Below are positions 28,768 to 37,193 of a stretch of 64,000 nt of DNA, in pieces. This stretch comes from Acinetobacter baumannii (lineage in GTDB: Bacteria > Pseudomonadota > Gammaproteobacteria > Pseudomonadales > Moraxellaceae): the NCBI RefSeq assembly GCF_009759685.1, contig NZ_CP046654.1:62001-126000 (forward strand), in the 5' to 3' direction. How positions within the stretch are numbered: the first letter of the stretch is position 1; each line of letters starts with the position of its first letter. Position numbers and translations under genes: made by a program. The notes under the pieces are model-generated. The model did not search any database, had not been told where the DNA came from, and saw nothing but the letters and a program-made list of their open reading frames with translations.

Positions 28768-29160
28768 CTAAAGTCTTGATATTTCTTCAGATATCTGACT
28801 AGATTCATGTAAAATATAGTTTATTAATTGATTTGAAATCGTTAGATGAAGATGATAGTCAGCTGTTGTTCTAAACCTCTTTAATTTTTGTATTCGATTT
28901 TTGATTTCCGCAGCTCTTTTCTGAATCATTTCAGACGTTGAACCCGCAGGGTACCCACTAAGTCTGCTATAGACTTTTTCATGAGCTCCACATTTTGTCT
29001 TTGTTACTGGCCATAATAGTCGTTGTTCTAAATGATGTCGGACTTCATAAAAAGCATGGTAATAAGCACGCCCTATAATATTCCTTTTGTGACATTCATC
29101 ATATTTTGTAGAATTACCTAACAGCTCATAACAGTAATTTAGTGTATCTGTAGTAGCCAT
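28768..29160 (-). CDS. HEPN-domain protein (putative RNase/Abi-like), accessory cassette
   Basis: A 130-residue all-helical protein of the HEPN type. R97-TTADY-H103 gives the R-x5-H arrangement with an ADY motif that marks the nuclease centre of UPF0332-like HEPN proteins, and GRAYYHAFYEVRHHLEQRL (residues 30-48) fits the first long helices. HEPN proteins are metal-independent RNases found in toxin-antitoxin and abortive-infection systems. The gene begins 3 bases after an unknown partner and sits in a hairpin-bounded insertion in the tail operon. No MNT nucleotidyltransferase partner is present, so the usual HEPN-MNT pair is excluded. Confidence 0.65.
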   Translation of the reverse strand: MATTDTLNYCYELLGNSTKYDECHKRNIIGRAYYHAFYEVRHHLEQRLLWPVTKTKCGAHEKVYSRLSGYPAGSTSEMIQKRAAEIKNRIQKLKRFRTTADYHLHLTISNQLINYILHESSQISEEISRL

Positions 29161-29163
29161 TTT

Positions 29164-29916
29164 TCAATCCACGCCCACTTCATAAGGAATAATAAAATAT
29201 GAAAGTTTATTCAGTTCATCAATTAAACCCTCATCATAGCATTTACTAAATATTTCTGAATTCATAGCGTCAATCTCATCAAAACTTCTATCGACATAAA
29301 GCAATATTAAAAATTCATCATCAATAAAACTATATTCATATTTTCGACACCGAACATTCCTTGAGTTAAAACATTTAAAAAGAATTGAACCGATATGTTT
29401 CAAGACTCTAGAATCAATTTCTAGTTTATTTTTAATTTCAAAAAACTGAATAAATTCATTAAAGTCTTCCTTTTTAAATCTTTTATAATAATTTAAATCA
29501 TCATTTAAAATTCCATCTAGAAAATAAGTTATAGGTTTGAAGTCAATAGGAATAAAACTTTCTAAGGGTAAATTTTGTTTACTACACAAACTTATAATTT
29601 TATCAATATTTTCATTAGCACTAGAAAAATCTACTGAGCTAAGAAAAACAAAATAAAGATTCGATAAAATTGATACACTATTGCTAATTTTCAGTACTTC
29701 TCGAGCGTATTGATGCGCAAGAATAGGATTATCAAAATACATTTCAATAATACTGTTGCTTAATAAAAACCAATCTAGTGGCTCAGTTTCTTTAATATCA
29801 TTAAGCAACCGTTTGCATCTAAAATACTGAAATTCACTTATCGATCCAGTAAGAACAGCAGAGTTAATAATATCGGTTACTTCTGATGACTTAGTTTTAG
29901 GAACTGGAGGAAGCAT
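29164..29916 (-). CDS. Unknown helical protein, partner of the HEPN gene
   Basis: I do not recognise this gene. It encodes about 250 residues with almost wholly helical character and high isoleucine, asparagine, aspartate and serine, unlike the surrounding tail proteins. The DNA is visibly more AT-rich, a sign of separate origin. No catalytic motif stands out; repeated hydrophobic helices such as LLLSNSIIEMYF and ILSNLYFVFLSS could be TPR-like. The start at 29916 (ATG) is preferred; a TTG five codons earlier is possible. A sensor, antitoxin or effector partner to the HEPN protein is an inference from the 3-base spacing. Confidence 0.6.
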   Translation of the reverse strand: MLPPVPKTKSSEVTDIINSAVLTGSISEFQYFRCKRLLNDIKETEPLDWFLLSNSIIEMYFDNPILAHQYAREVLKISNSVSILSNLYFVFLSSVDFSSANENIDKIISLCSKQNLPLESFIPIDFKPITYFLDGILNDDLNYYKRFKKEDFNEFIQFFEIKNKLEIDSRVLKHIGSILFKCFNSRNVRCRKYEYSFIDDEFLILLYVDRSFDEIDAMNSEIFSKCYDEGLIDELNKLSYFIIPYEVGVD

Positions 29917-29961
29917 AAGAATATTCACCAATTTTTTGAAATTTTGTCCTAATTTATTTAA

Positions 29962-29987
29962 AAAAGCTACCTCTAAAGGTAGCTTTT
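29962..29987 (-). terminator. Terminator hairpin between tape measure and HEPN cassette
   Basis: AAAAGCTACCT and AGGTAGCTTTT form an 11-bp stem with a 4-base loop, 3 bases after the tape-measure stop; T-runs flank both sides. Confidence 0.7.
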
Positions 29988-29990
29988 AAA

Positions 29991-32900
29991 TTAACGATTC
30001 CGTCTTGCTGTCGTATTCTCAGTCAAAGACCGACTAATGGTTGAGTTTGGATTTGCGATTTGGTCACTTACAAGTTTCGGTACCTTTCTTGGAAGCTGCT
30101 TATCCAGTTCATCTGTAACAATGATCCGGACTGTTTGCTCATCCAGTTGTTCAGCTTCAACTGTTGCCCCACTCACCTGATTAATCACTTCAATTTTGAA
30201 ATTGATTATCGGTGAAGCTGGCTCAATTGAAGGCATAATCTCAGCTTGAGGGCGTGAAGTACTTCCTAAAGTAAAGTCCTGAACATCCTCAAGATTTGAT
30301 CGATTCTGAACTAAACCATTTGATGAAAAGTAGACCTTACCATCATGGAATAGGTCAGAACTTGCCAAAGACGCTAACTTAGGTGTGTCTCTATTACCTT
30401 TATAGATAATCTGAGTATCTTGAACCGGTTGATTAAAGATGTCCGATTGCTTTTGGCTTTCTATAAAGGCACTGGAGCTCATCATTGCACGGCGCATCAC
30501 ACTATCAGCTGAAGCATTGTTATTGAGAAAAGCTTCAGGGTTTGCACTCTTACGCATTTTCTCAACTAAACCAACTCCGCCCCAGCGTTTAATATCTTCT
30601 TGGGACCAGACCACCTCTCCTTTGTGCACAATGCCTGCTGGAGTATGTTTAAGCCCATTTCCTGTATAGCCGCCATCAGAGAAGCCGGCTATAGTTTGTC
30701 CAGCGATTAGACCAACATTCGCCATCCCCATCCCAAGCACAAGGTTGGCTGCTGTTGATTTGCTAATTACATCCAAATACCACGGACTTGCTAGAATCTG
30801 GTTATACGCCTGTAACGCGCTAATTGTGGCTGAGCCAATTGCGAATGCTTGCTGTGCTATATACATGCCCTTGTATATACCAGATTGCTCGCCTGCTGCA
30901 TTTTTAACAATTCCAGTCATATTTGACCAGTAGCCACTAAGCTGACTTGTTAAGCTACCAAGTTGCCCCAATTGGGTTTCAAAAAGTGAGCTATTCAGGT
31001 CCCGTTCATCTTGAGCATATTTTTCATCCAGTGCTTTTCTGGATTGTAAATATTGCTCTCGCGCTGCCAATAATTGCGAGTTCCTCTGTTCCTCATCAGC
31101 AATTAGATTAATACCATTAATTTGGTCTATATATGTATTTAATAGCCCTCCTGCATCAGTTGAATACCGATTTTGCAAATCCCATTGAGCATACCCTCGC
31201 GGGTCATTTTGTTGAAATACTTGTTGTGAAGCATTAAAACCGCTCTGAAAAACCTTATCCGATGCGCTATCTAAAGTCTGAAATTGCCCCATATTATTAG
31301 CGCTAAGCAACCCAGCTTTTAGTTTAGCATCTCTAACTTTTTCAATCTCTTTTAACTCGGCTTGATACCGCCTTACTGCTAGCTCAGTCTCGCCCATGTA
31401 TGAGCTTTTCGCCTCAAGTAACTGTTTTTTACGAGCCAACTCTATAAGCTCAAGTTCTTGCTGTTTTTGCAATTTCAGGCCATCTAAAGCAACCTTTCTT
31501 TGATCTTCAGAGAGTTTGCCTTCAGCAACTAATCGCAAAGAATTAGTTTCATATGTGTAATCAAGCTTTTGTTCTTCAGTCCACTTATAACCATTTACTT
31601 CAAAATCAAATTGCTTCTGAGCTAACTTATCTTCAGCATCATAACGCTCATTAATTTTTGGGATTAAATTTGATTGACCTAAAATGGTTGCTTTGTTGAT
31701 TTCCTCCTCACGTTTTTTGCTTCTAGCAACTGTTTCTGAGTCATATGTTGCTTGGAGCTGCTTAATTTCCTCAAGAGTTTTTGCACGTGCCTTATATGCT
31801 TCATCTTCGAATTTCGAAAGATCACCAATCGCTTTTGATGCTGCATCAGGGCTAGCTCCTAAAATCTTATTGAGCTGATTGTAATAAGAGTCTTGTTTGG
31901 CTAAATGCTGTGAAGCTTTATCTTTGCCAAGCTTTTTCCCTTCATAATCCCACCCGATAAAATTTTTCCCCACGATTTTTTCTAAACTTCGATAGTCCAA
32001 ATCGTCATTGAGGAGGGCGTTTTTAGTCTTGCTATAACTTTTATTAGTCATAACCTCTTGCAATAAAAACTTAGCTTGCGCATCTAAAGCATCTTGGGTT
32101 TGCTGGATTTTTCCATTTTTATCTAAAACACCTTGTCCCTGTAAGGACTGCATGAGTTTAGTTGAGCGAGTCTTTTGCCAAGAAATAAATCCAGTATTTG
32201 TATAACCATTATTTTCATCCTTATGGCTACCAAACATTGCCTCATTTCTAAAATCATTCTCGCGCCCAACTTGAGCTGTCATTACACGAGCTTGTTTATC
32301 GCCTAAACCTGCATTTCGAAATGCCAGATACACTCGTAGCATATTTCTCACTCGCTCATCATTTCCAGCAAGTAGAACAGCTTGTTTGGCAGACTCTTTG
32401 GTTTGTTTTTCAACCTCTTTTGTTTGCTTTCTGCTAGATTCGGTAATACTTTCTTGTAAGTCCTTGGCTTCCTTCTGCTTCTTATACCAAGCCTCAAAAA
32501 TTGCAGCTTCCTGACTAGTTAAACTTCTAGTCATCGGAATTTTATTGTCGGTATAAAACTCTGATGCCGCACGCGCCTTATCAAGACCCTTTTCGCCACC
32601 ACCAAATGCCTTAGTGTTTTTTATAAGAAAATCATTTTTCAGAATATCTTTGTTGGCGTTGTCTCGTAACTTATTTAACTTTTCTTGTGCAGCGACTTGG
32701 TTATTTAATTCATTTGTTTCTCCTTGTTGAGCACCAAGTACAGTTTGATGTTGTTTTAGGTACTCATTACGTAAGTCGTTTTGTTTCTTCAGCTCAGCAT
32801 TAGCCTGATTCAACGCAATTTTAGACTGATCCGTTTTAGTAGCATAATCCTGTAACCCCTTGATATTTTCAGCAGGAACTTTGGCAGTACTGTTGAACTT

Positions 32901-34904
32901 ACTCACAGCATCAGTTGCTGAAATTTGATTTAAAGAATATGCCTGAATTACCTTATTCAACGATTTAACTTGTTCTTCGCTACCACCATTTAACCGAATG
33001 AATTCTACTTGTGCCCGTAATGAATCAAGCATTTGTGTTTTCATGTCAGTGAAGTTTTGAGTAGCTACTTTTGTTAAATTTGTTTGAATTGTTAATTGCT
33101 TAATTGATTCGGCCGTTACATCAACATGTTGTCCAGAAGTAGCATTTAAGAGTTTTAGAGCAGTATTACCCTGCTCAATCTTATTTTTTGATTCTGCTAC
33201 TGCACTAGAGAACTCAATGAGTTTATCAATTTGATTCTGACTAAAACGACCAGATGAAATCATCTTTTTTAAGAGATCACCTGCATCGCTTGCACCTGTA
33301 GCAATAGACTTAATGGCATTTTGATAATCCTCATAATCATTGCCAGATAATTTAAATAATTCCTTTTGGATATAAGCAAAACGTTTGATAGCTCCACTAG
33401 CATCATCAATTGCATCATTTTGCTGCTCAATCTCTTTGCGTAACCGCACACCCTCTGTTAATGCTTGCACAGTATTTAACTTTATGTACTTATCTGTTAA
33501 ATCACTAACCGAGTCAGATTGTGTTGCAAGGGACTCTTTGACTTCATCCGAACTGCTGCTTAGTAAATAGAAAGATGCGGCTGTTGCTGCAATTGCTAAA
33601 CCCATTGGGCTAAAAATCGCCATAAGCGCTGACTTTGCCAAAGCTAAACGACTTGTAGCAACAGATTGCGCTGTTAAGGCTGCTGATAATCTTGCAGATG
33701 ATGCTGATTGAGCTGTTTCTGCGGCAGCAACCTCTAACGCAACTTGAGCTTGTAATCGTCCAAGCTGAGCCATTCGTGTGATGGTAGCCGTGCGACCTTG
33801 TTCAGTGATTTGGGCTTTTAAACGAACTTTTTCGAGTTCTATTTCTGCCATGATCTGAGCATGAGTAGCTTTGATGTTCGTTAGTGTCACCTGCGTACTT
33901 TGTGCTTCGGCAAGCGCAGATTCCACTTCAGCTTTTGCTGCTGCAATATTTGCATTACGTTCAGCAATTGTGGCAAACACTTGTTTGGTTGACGCAGCAA
34001 TACTCGCTTGTACAGCAACCGTTTTTGTTAAAACGGCTTTTGTCATTAAGCCAATACCTATGGCAAATGCACTGTCTGCAATTAAATTCAAATTATTTGC
34101 TAATAACTGAATCGATCCTGATAAAGCCTGTGCTGCTCCGCTTCCTTTACCAGCCTCTCCTACAAATTTAGTAATTTCATTATTAAGTAGAGTTAATGAT
34201 TGACCAATTGTAATGTCAGTTTTAGCAAAAAGAGCATCAACTTCATCTTGGACATTTCTAAGTGCTTTCACGATTTCCTGTGAAGTAATTTTTCCTTCAG
34301 CTGCTACTGAACGTAATTCACCTACAGTAATACCCATACCTTTAGCAATAGCCTTTGCTAGAGCTGGTGTTTGTTCCATAACTGAGTTGAGTTCTTCACC
34401 ACGTAATGTACCGCTTGCCAAAGCCTGCCCGAATTGAACTAAAGCTGCATCAGCTGCTTCTGCACTTGCACCACTGATCGCAACTGCTTTTGATACTGTT
34501 TCAGTTAGTCGAGCAGTGTCATCCATAGTTAAATTCAGTGTTTTAGCATTGTCACTAAAGCGTTGATATACCTGTAATACAGAATCCCAAGCTGAATAGG
34601 TTTTTTGAGCAATTCGGAAAGTGTCTTCCGTTGCTTTATTTAGTTCAACTTGATTTTTAGTGACCAGCTTAAGGCGATTTTGTAGTCCAGTATATGTATC
34701 CATCTTTGAAATGGCAGAACTTACTGTTACTAGCCCAGCCATATACCCAGCTAGTGCTCGCGTAGCTACAGATAAGCCATCCATAGACTTAGAAGCATAA
34801 TCACCTTTACGCTCAATGCTATCCAGTTCATTGCCTAGATTACGCGCATTACGTTCAGCATTTTGCGAATCAATAACAATGACCAAACGGGATTCTTGTG
34901 CCAT
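29991..34904 (-). CDS. Tail tape-measure protein with tail-lysozyme domain
   Basis: At 1637 residues this is the largest gene of the phage; its length sets the tail length. The N-terminus (about 1-300) has the tape-measure pattern with MAGLVTVSSAISKMDTYTGL and NSVMEQTPALAKAIAKGMGI. Long helices and coiled coils follow, with hydrophobic stretches about 430-455 and 1335-1385. Residues about 855-1010 (NAGLGDKQARVMTAQVGREN onwards) resemble a phage tail lysozyme domain that opens peptidoglycan on DNA entry. It lies between two accessory insertions, each set off by hairpins. Confidence 0.9.
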   Translation of the reverse strand: MAQESRLVIVIDSQNAERNARNLGNELDSIERKGDYASKSMDGLSVATRALAGYMAGLVTVSSAISKMDTYTGLQNRLKLVTKNQVELNKATEDTFRIAQKTYSAWDSVLQVYQRFSDNAKTLNLTMDDTARLTETVSKAVAISGASAEAADAALVQFGQALASGTLRGEELNSVMEQTPALAKAIAKGMGITVGELRSVAAEGKITSQEIVKALRNVQDEVDALFAKTDITIGQSLTLLNNEITKFVGEAGKGSGAAQALSGSIQLLANNLNLIADSAFAIGIGLMTKAVLTKTVAVQASIAASTKQVFATIAERNANIAAAKAEVESALAEAQSTQVTLTNIKATHAQIMAEIELEKVRLKAQITEQGRTATITRMAQLGRLQAQVALEVAAAETAQSASSARLSAALTAQSVATSRLALAKSALMAIFSPMGLAIAATAASFYLLSSSSDEVKESLATQSDSVSDLTDKYIKLNTVQALTEGVRLRKEIEQQNDAIDDASGAIKRFAYIQKELFKLSGNDYEDYQNAIKSIATGASDAGDLLKKMISSGRFSQNQIDKLIEFSSAVAESKNKIEQGNTALKLLNATSGQHVDVTAESIKQLTIQTNLTKVATQNFTDMKTQMLDSLRAQVEFIRLNGGSEEQVKSLNKVIQAYSLNQISATDAVSKFNSTAKVPAENIKGLQDYATKTDQSKIALNQANAELKKQNDLRNEYLKQHQTVLGAQQGETNELNNQVAAQEKLNKLRDNANKDILKNDFLIKNTKAFGGGEKGLDKARAASEFYTDNKIPMTRSLTSQEAAIFEAWYKKQKEAKDLQESITESSRKQTKEVEKQTKESAKQAVLLAGNDERVRNMLRVYLAFRNAGLGDKQARVMTAQVGRENDFRNEAMFGSHKDENNGYTNTGFISWQKTRSTKLMQSLQGQGVLDKNGKIQQTQDALDAQAKFLLQEVMTNKSYSKTKNALLNDDLDYRSLEKIVGKNFIGWDYEGKKLGKDKASQHLAKQDSYYNQLNKILGASPDAASKAIGDLSKFEDEAYKARAKTLEEIKQLQATYDSETVARSKKREEEINKATILGQSNLIPKINERYDAEDKLAQKQFDFEVNGYKWTEEQKLDYTYETNSLRLVAEGKLSEDQRKVALDGLKLQKQQELELIELARKKQLLEAKSSYMGETELAVRRYQAELKEIEKVRDAKLKAGLLSANNMGQFQTLDSASDKVFQSGFNASQQVFQQNDPRGYAQWDLQNRYSTDAGGLLNTYIDQINGINLIADEEQRNSQLLAAREQYLQSRKALDEKYAQDERDLNSSLFETQLGQLGSLTSQLSGYWSNMTGIVKNAAGEQSGIYKGMYIAQQAFAIGSATISALQAYNQILASPWYLDVISKSTAANLVLGMGMANVGLIAGQTIAGFSDGGYTGNGLKHTPAGIVHKGEVVWSQEDIKRWGGVGLVEKMRKSANPEAFLNNNASADSVMRRAMMSSSAFIESQKQSDIFNQPVQDTQIIYKGNRDTPKLASLASSDLFHDGKVYFSSNGLVQNRSNLEDVQDFTLGSTSRPQAEIMPSIEPASPIINFKIEVINQVSGATVEAEQLDEQTVRIIVTDELDKQLPRKVPKLVSDQIANPNSTISRSLTENTTARRNR

Positions 34905-34922
34905 CTTTACTTTCCTCTAGGC

Positions 34923-34950
34923 ATTAAAAAACCCACTCGATGAGTGGGCT
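34923..34950 (-). terminator. Terminator hairpin upstream of the tape-measure gene
   Basis: ACCCACTC and GAGTGGGT form an 8-bp stem around GAT, followed on the minus strand by Ts. It separates the lipoprotein gene from the tape measure. Confidence 0.55.
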
Positions 34951-35009
34951 ATTTGGTATTTAAAAACTATTAAGTATGAGTATTTAACCTTTTATTTATT
35001 AGCAAATTA

Positions 35010-35525
35010 CTACCAATTTGAATCATTCTTTTGATTTATGATATCAAGACCATAGTTCTTAACTATCCCTTTAATCTGGGAATCAATAATAGGTTTAGAA
35101 ATATTGTCATAAAATGGGTAGTTATTTACAGCTTGGTGTACATCACTAAAGGTCAATCTGGATTTGCCATCTTTTATCTCTATTTTCAAAGTAAATTCTG
35201 CTTTAGTTGATGTATAAGCTAAGCAATTCATACCTTTTACATTGTCAGGGCATTTAAGAGAAAAGTTACCTTTCCCTATGATTATTCCAGTATTTTTATC
35301 CGCATACTGAATGACATTGTTTGCAGAATTAAAAGATTTAGCAATCCAGATTTTTGAAAGTTCAAATATTTGATCTTTAGGAATACTATTCAGTTCTACC
35401 ACTTCAGAATATCCTTTATAAGCATTTCTTTGGACTTCTTCTGGAGAAGGAATAGTAATACACCCATGACTTGTAATAATTCCTAGTGCAGCTAGAATAA
35501 AAATAATCTTTTTCATGAATTTCAC
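35010..35525 (-). CDS. Prophage-encoded lipoprotein, DUF4468-like
   Basis: The N-terminus (MKKIIFILAALGIITSHGC) is a lipoprotein signal peptide with SHGC as lipobox. The mature part has alternating strands and helices like the DUF4468 fold (LSKIWIAKSFNSANNVIQYA, then GIIIGKGNFSL and TLKIEIKDGKSRLTFSDVH). Members of this family are cell-envelope proteins of unknown function. As a non-structural gene bounded by hairpins in the late region, it is a candidate lysogenic-conversion gene acting on the bacterial envelope, possibly against superinfection (inference). The start may be the ATG three codons later. Confidence 0.6.
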   Translation of the reverse strand: MKFMKKIIFILAALGIITSHGCITIPSPEEVQRNAYKGYSEVVELNSIPKDQIFELSKIWIAKSFNSANNVIQYADKNTGIIIGKGNFSLKCPDNVKGMNCLAYTSTKAEFTLKIEIKDGKSRLTFSDVHQAVNNYPFYDNISKPIIDSQIKGIVKNYGLDIINQKNDSNW

Positions 35526-35581
35526 CGTTTGTTATAAAGTGTACTAACTTTAACAAACTGGTTACTAAATGTCACATGAAG

Positions 35582-35604
35582 AAAACCCGCACTTGGCGGG
35601 TTCT
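35582..35604 (-). terminator. Hairpin terminator between small ORF and lipoprotein
   Basis: ACCCGC at 35585-35590 pairs with GCGGGT at 35596-35601. On the minus strand the T-run after it is short. Confidence 0.5.
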
Positions 35605-35612
35605 TAATTCTT

Positions 35613-35795
35613 TTAAGCTTGCATCTCGTCTTCTTCGAATGGGAGCAAAGGCGTAATCTTTTGCTTCAGCTCCTCAACCTTACTTAATGCTTGAGGTTTG
35701 TACTGCTTACCAACCAAACATAATGTTCTTCCAGCATTTGAAGCAATTTCAGTAAACTTCTCAAACTCTAATACAGCTCTGTTGAATTGGTTCAT
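35613..35795 (-). CDS. Small hypothetical protein
   Basis: A 60-residue hydrophilic helical protein (VLEFEKFTEIASNAGRTLCL, then KVEELKQKITPLLPFEED). It follows the antirepressor gene by 15 bases and probably shares its transcript. I do not recognise a family; size and position resemble small accessory proteins in immI-type regions. Confidence 0.5.
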   Translation of the reverse strand: MNQFNRAVLEFEKFTEIASNAGRTLCLVGKQYKPQALSKVEELKQKITPLLPFEEDEMQA

Positions 35796-35810
35796 TAATC
35801 CAAATGCTGT

Positions 35811-36152
35811 TTATCGCAATGCTTTTTCACAGTTAATAAAATAACGTCTTGCAACCCGACCTTGTTCATTGTTTTCAACCATTGACAGCTCTTTAGCCAT
35901 ATCAATAGTTAATATGTATTCTCTTGAAGAACGCCCACCATTAGGTTTTTTGGGGTTTACCAAAAAACTAATATAGTCTTCATTTTCAATAAATTTATAG
36001 GTCTTAATCCGTTTTTTTATCCATGTGGCAAACATTTCCCCAGATTTAAGCCACTTATGCAATTCACGTGCATCAACAGAAGGCTGAACCTCTCCGCCAA
36101 TATCTCTATCAACAACTGGAATTAAAGTTTCTTGGTTAATAAGCATATTCAT
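35811..36152 (-). CDS. AntA-type antirepressor
   Basis: A 113-residue protein matching the AntA/AntB antirepressor N-terminal domain, residues about 24-105: VDARELHKWLKSGEMFATWI, IENEDYISFL, a basic GGRSSREYILTIDMAKELSM, and RVARRYFINCEKAL. In P1 and P22-like phages, antirepressors bind or inactivate the lysogeny repressor and trigger induction. The usual C-terminal effector domain is missing, so this is the AntA domain alone. It overlaps the upstream gene by 4 bases and lies in an operon headed by an Arc-like gene. Confidence 0.8.
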   Translation of the reverse strand: MNMLINQETLIPVVDRDIGGEVQPSVDARELHKWLKSGEMFATWIKKRIKTYKFIENEDYISFLVNPKKPNGGRSSREYILTIDMAKELSMVENNEQGRVARRYFINCEKALR

Positions 36153-36535
36153 GACATTAGCCCTCCATTGCCCTTAGAGATTTTGTTCTTATTACTTGCA
36201 TCAAGAAGTAAGTCAGCGAACCCTTGCATATGGCTTATAGCTAAAACTTGTTCGCTAAGCGATTGTATTAACCAGCCAACATCATTAAATGTTCCTAACG
36301 GTATTTCTTCATTTGCGTTGGCAAGCAACACACCAATAGCACTTAATCCCTTTAAAACTGGAAGGTTTGCATTTTCCGCAGCACGGCCTACAGATTTTAG
36401 AAAATTTTCTTCATCTGCCGAAACAGAACCGTTTTGATCTGTTACTTTCTCAAGAATCTCAATAGGAATGGTTGGCAGTAGATCGGTAATATCTAGAACC
36501 TTGTCTTTATCAAATTCGAATGGTATATTTAACAT
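36149..36535 (-). CDS. Hypothetical protein in the Arc-Ant operon
   Basis: A 128-residue acidic protein I do not recognise. It has a helix-rich centre (FLKSVGRAAENANLPVLKGL) and a segment GVLLANANEEIPLGTF, ending in KGNGGLMS. It overlaps the antirepressor start by 4 bases, implying coupling, and is separated from the Arc-like gene by an 80-base leader with a hairpin at about 36566-36603. A role together with the antirepressor is plausible from context only. Confidence 0.55.
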   Translation of the reverse strand: MLNIPFEFDKDKVLDITDLLPTIPIEILEKVTDQNGSVSADEENFLKSVGRAAENANLPVLKGLSAIGVLLANANEEIPLGTFNDVGWLIQSLSEQVLAISHMQGFADLLLDASNKNKISKGNGGLMS

Positions 36536-36614
36536 AGTTCATATCTCACTGTTATGACTTCAATCAAGCTCCGCATCCGCCAAGATTCAGGGGCTTTTTT
36601 GTTGTCTGTTAATT

Positions 36615-36776
36615 TCATGCTTTCGCATCCTGTTGTTTCTGTTCTTTTAGCCAGTCTTCTATGATTTGATTTAACTGAGCCGTTACCGATCGACGATTTT
36701 TCTTTGCTACCTCCTTTAATTCACTTACTGTTTCATGTGCCATACGAACGTTCATTTGCTTATCATGCCTTGTCAT
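36615..36776 (-). CDS. Arc-like ribbon-helix-helix repressor
   Basis: Starting at the ATG at 36776, which GGAGG precedes by 5 bases, the product has 53 residues beginning MTRHDKQMNVRMAHETVSEL, followed by KKNRRSVTAQLNQIIEDWL. This is a strand-helix-helix pattern, like Arc and other RHH repressors: the NVRM strand would contact DNA and SVTAQLNQII forms the second helix. An earlier in-frame start would run through the promoter. It heads an operon with an AntA gene, as arc heads ant in P22. Confidence 0.75.
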   Translation of the reverse strand: MTRHDKQMNVRMAHETVSELKEVAKKNRRSVTAQLNQIIEDWLKEQKQQDAKA

Positions 36777-36791
36777 TTTTACCTCCAATAA

Positions 36792-36867
36792 AGCACCTTT
36801 GCTATATAGCATTTTTACTTTATAGCACTCTTGCTTCATTGTGTAAAGCACTTTTGCTATATATGAT
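36792..36867. promoter_or_regulatory. Three operators and overlapping divergent promoters of the immI-like module
   Basis: Three copies of AGCA-N4-TGCT lie at 36792-36803, 36824-36835 and 36847-36858. A minus-strand promoter reads TTTACA (36842-36847), 17 bases, TATAAA (36819-36824), so operators two and three cover its spacer and -35 box. A plus-strand promoter reads TTGTGT (36839-36844), 17 bases, TATGAT (36862-36867), and overlaps operator three. The layout lets one or both RHH proteins switch the divergent pair. Confidence 0.7.
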
Positions 36868-36898
36868 TAGTTAATTGTCAATTTGCGGTATATGGTCC

Positions 36899-37165
36899 AT
36901 GGCTAAAGATTATTCTCAAGTGAATTTTAGAATGCCTAGCAAGCTCAAAGAATTATTAGAAGAGAAGGCTAAAGACAATGAAAGATCTTTAACTGCTGAA
37001 ATAGTTGCAAGACTTGAAGAAAGCCTTGATATAAATGAGAAAATCCCAACTGAAGTTATGAAGCTTATAGATATGAGCAATAAGAATTTAGATCGCGCAA
37101 CTGTTTTAATTGAAAAACTAATGGCACGAATTGAAGAGCTAGAAACAAATAAACCCGCTGATTAG
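36899..37165 (+). CDS. Arc/Mnt-like ribbon-helix-helix regulator
   Basis: From the ATG at 36899 the 88-residue product starts MAKDYSQVNFRMPSKLKELL followed by EKAKDNERSLTAEIVARLEE, the RHH pattern with VNFRMP as the DNA-contacting strand and RSLTAEIVARL as the second helix. A C-terminal coiled coil (NKNLDRATVLIEKLMARIEE) should aid tetramerisation, as in Mnt. It is divergent from the Arc-like gene, as mnt is divergent from arc-ant in P22. It is the only plus-strand gene in this part of the late region, so it may be expressed in the lysogen. Confidence 0.75.
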   Translation: MAKDYSQVNFRMPSKLKELLEEKAKDNERSLTAEIVARLEESLDINEKIPTEVMKLIDMSNKNLDRATVLIEKLMARIEELETNKPAD

Positions 37166-37177
37166 GCGGGCTTTTTT
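37151..37177 (+). terminator. Terminator of the Mnt-like gene
   Basis: CCCGC at 37154-37158 pairs with GCGGG at 37166-37170, followed by CTTTTTT on the plus strand. It overlaps the stop codon. Confidence 0.8.
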
Positions 37178-37193
37178 GTAGAAAGACAACTCT

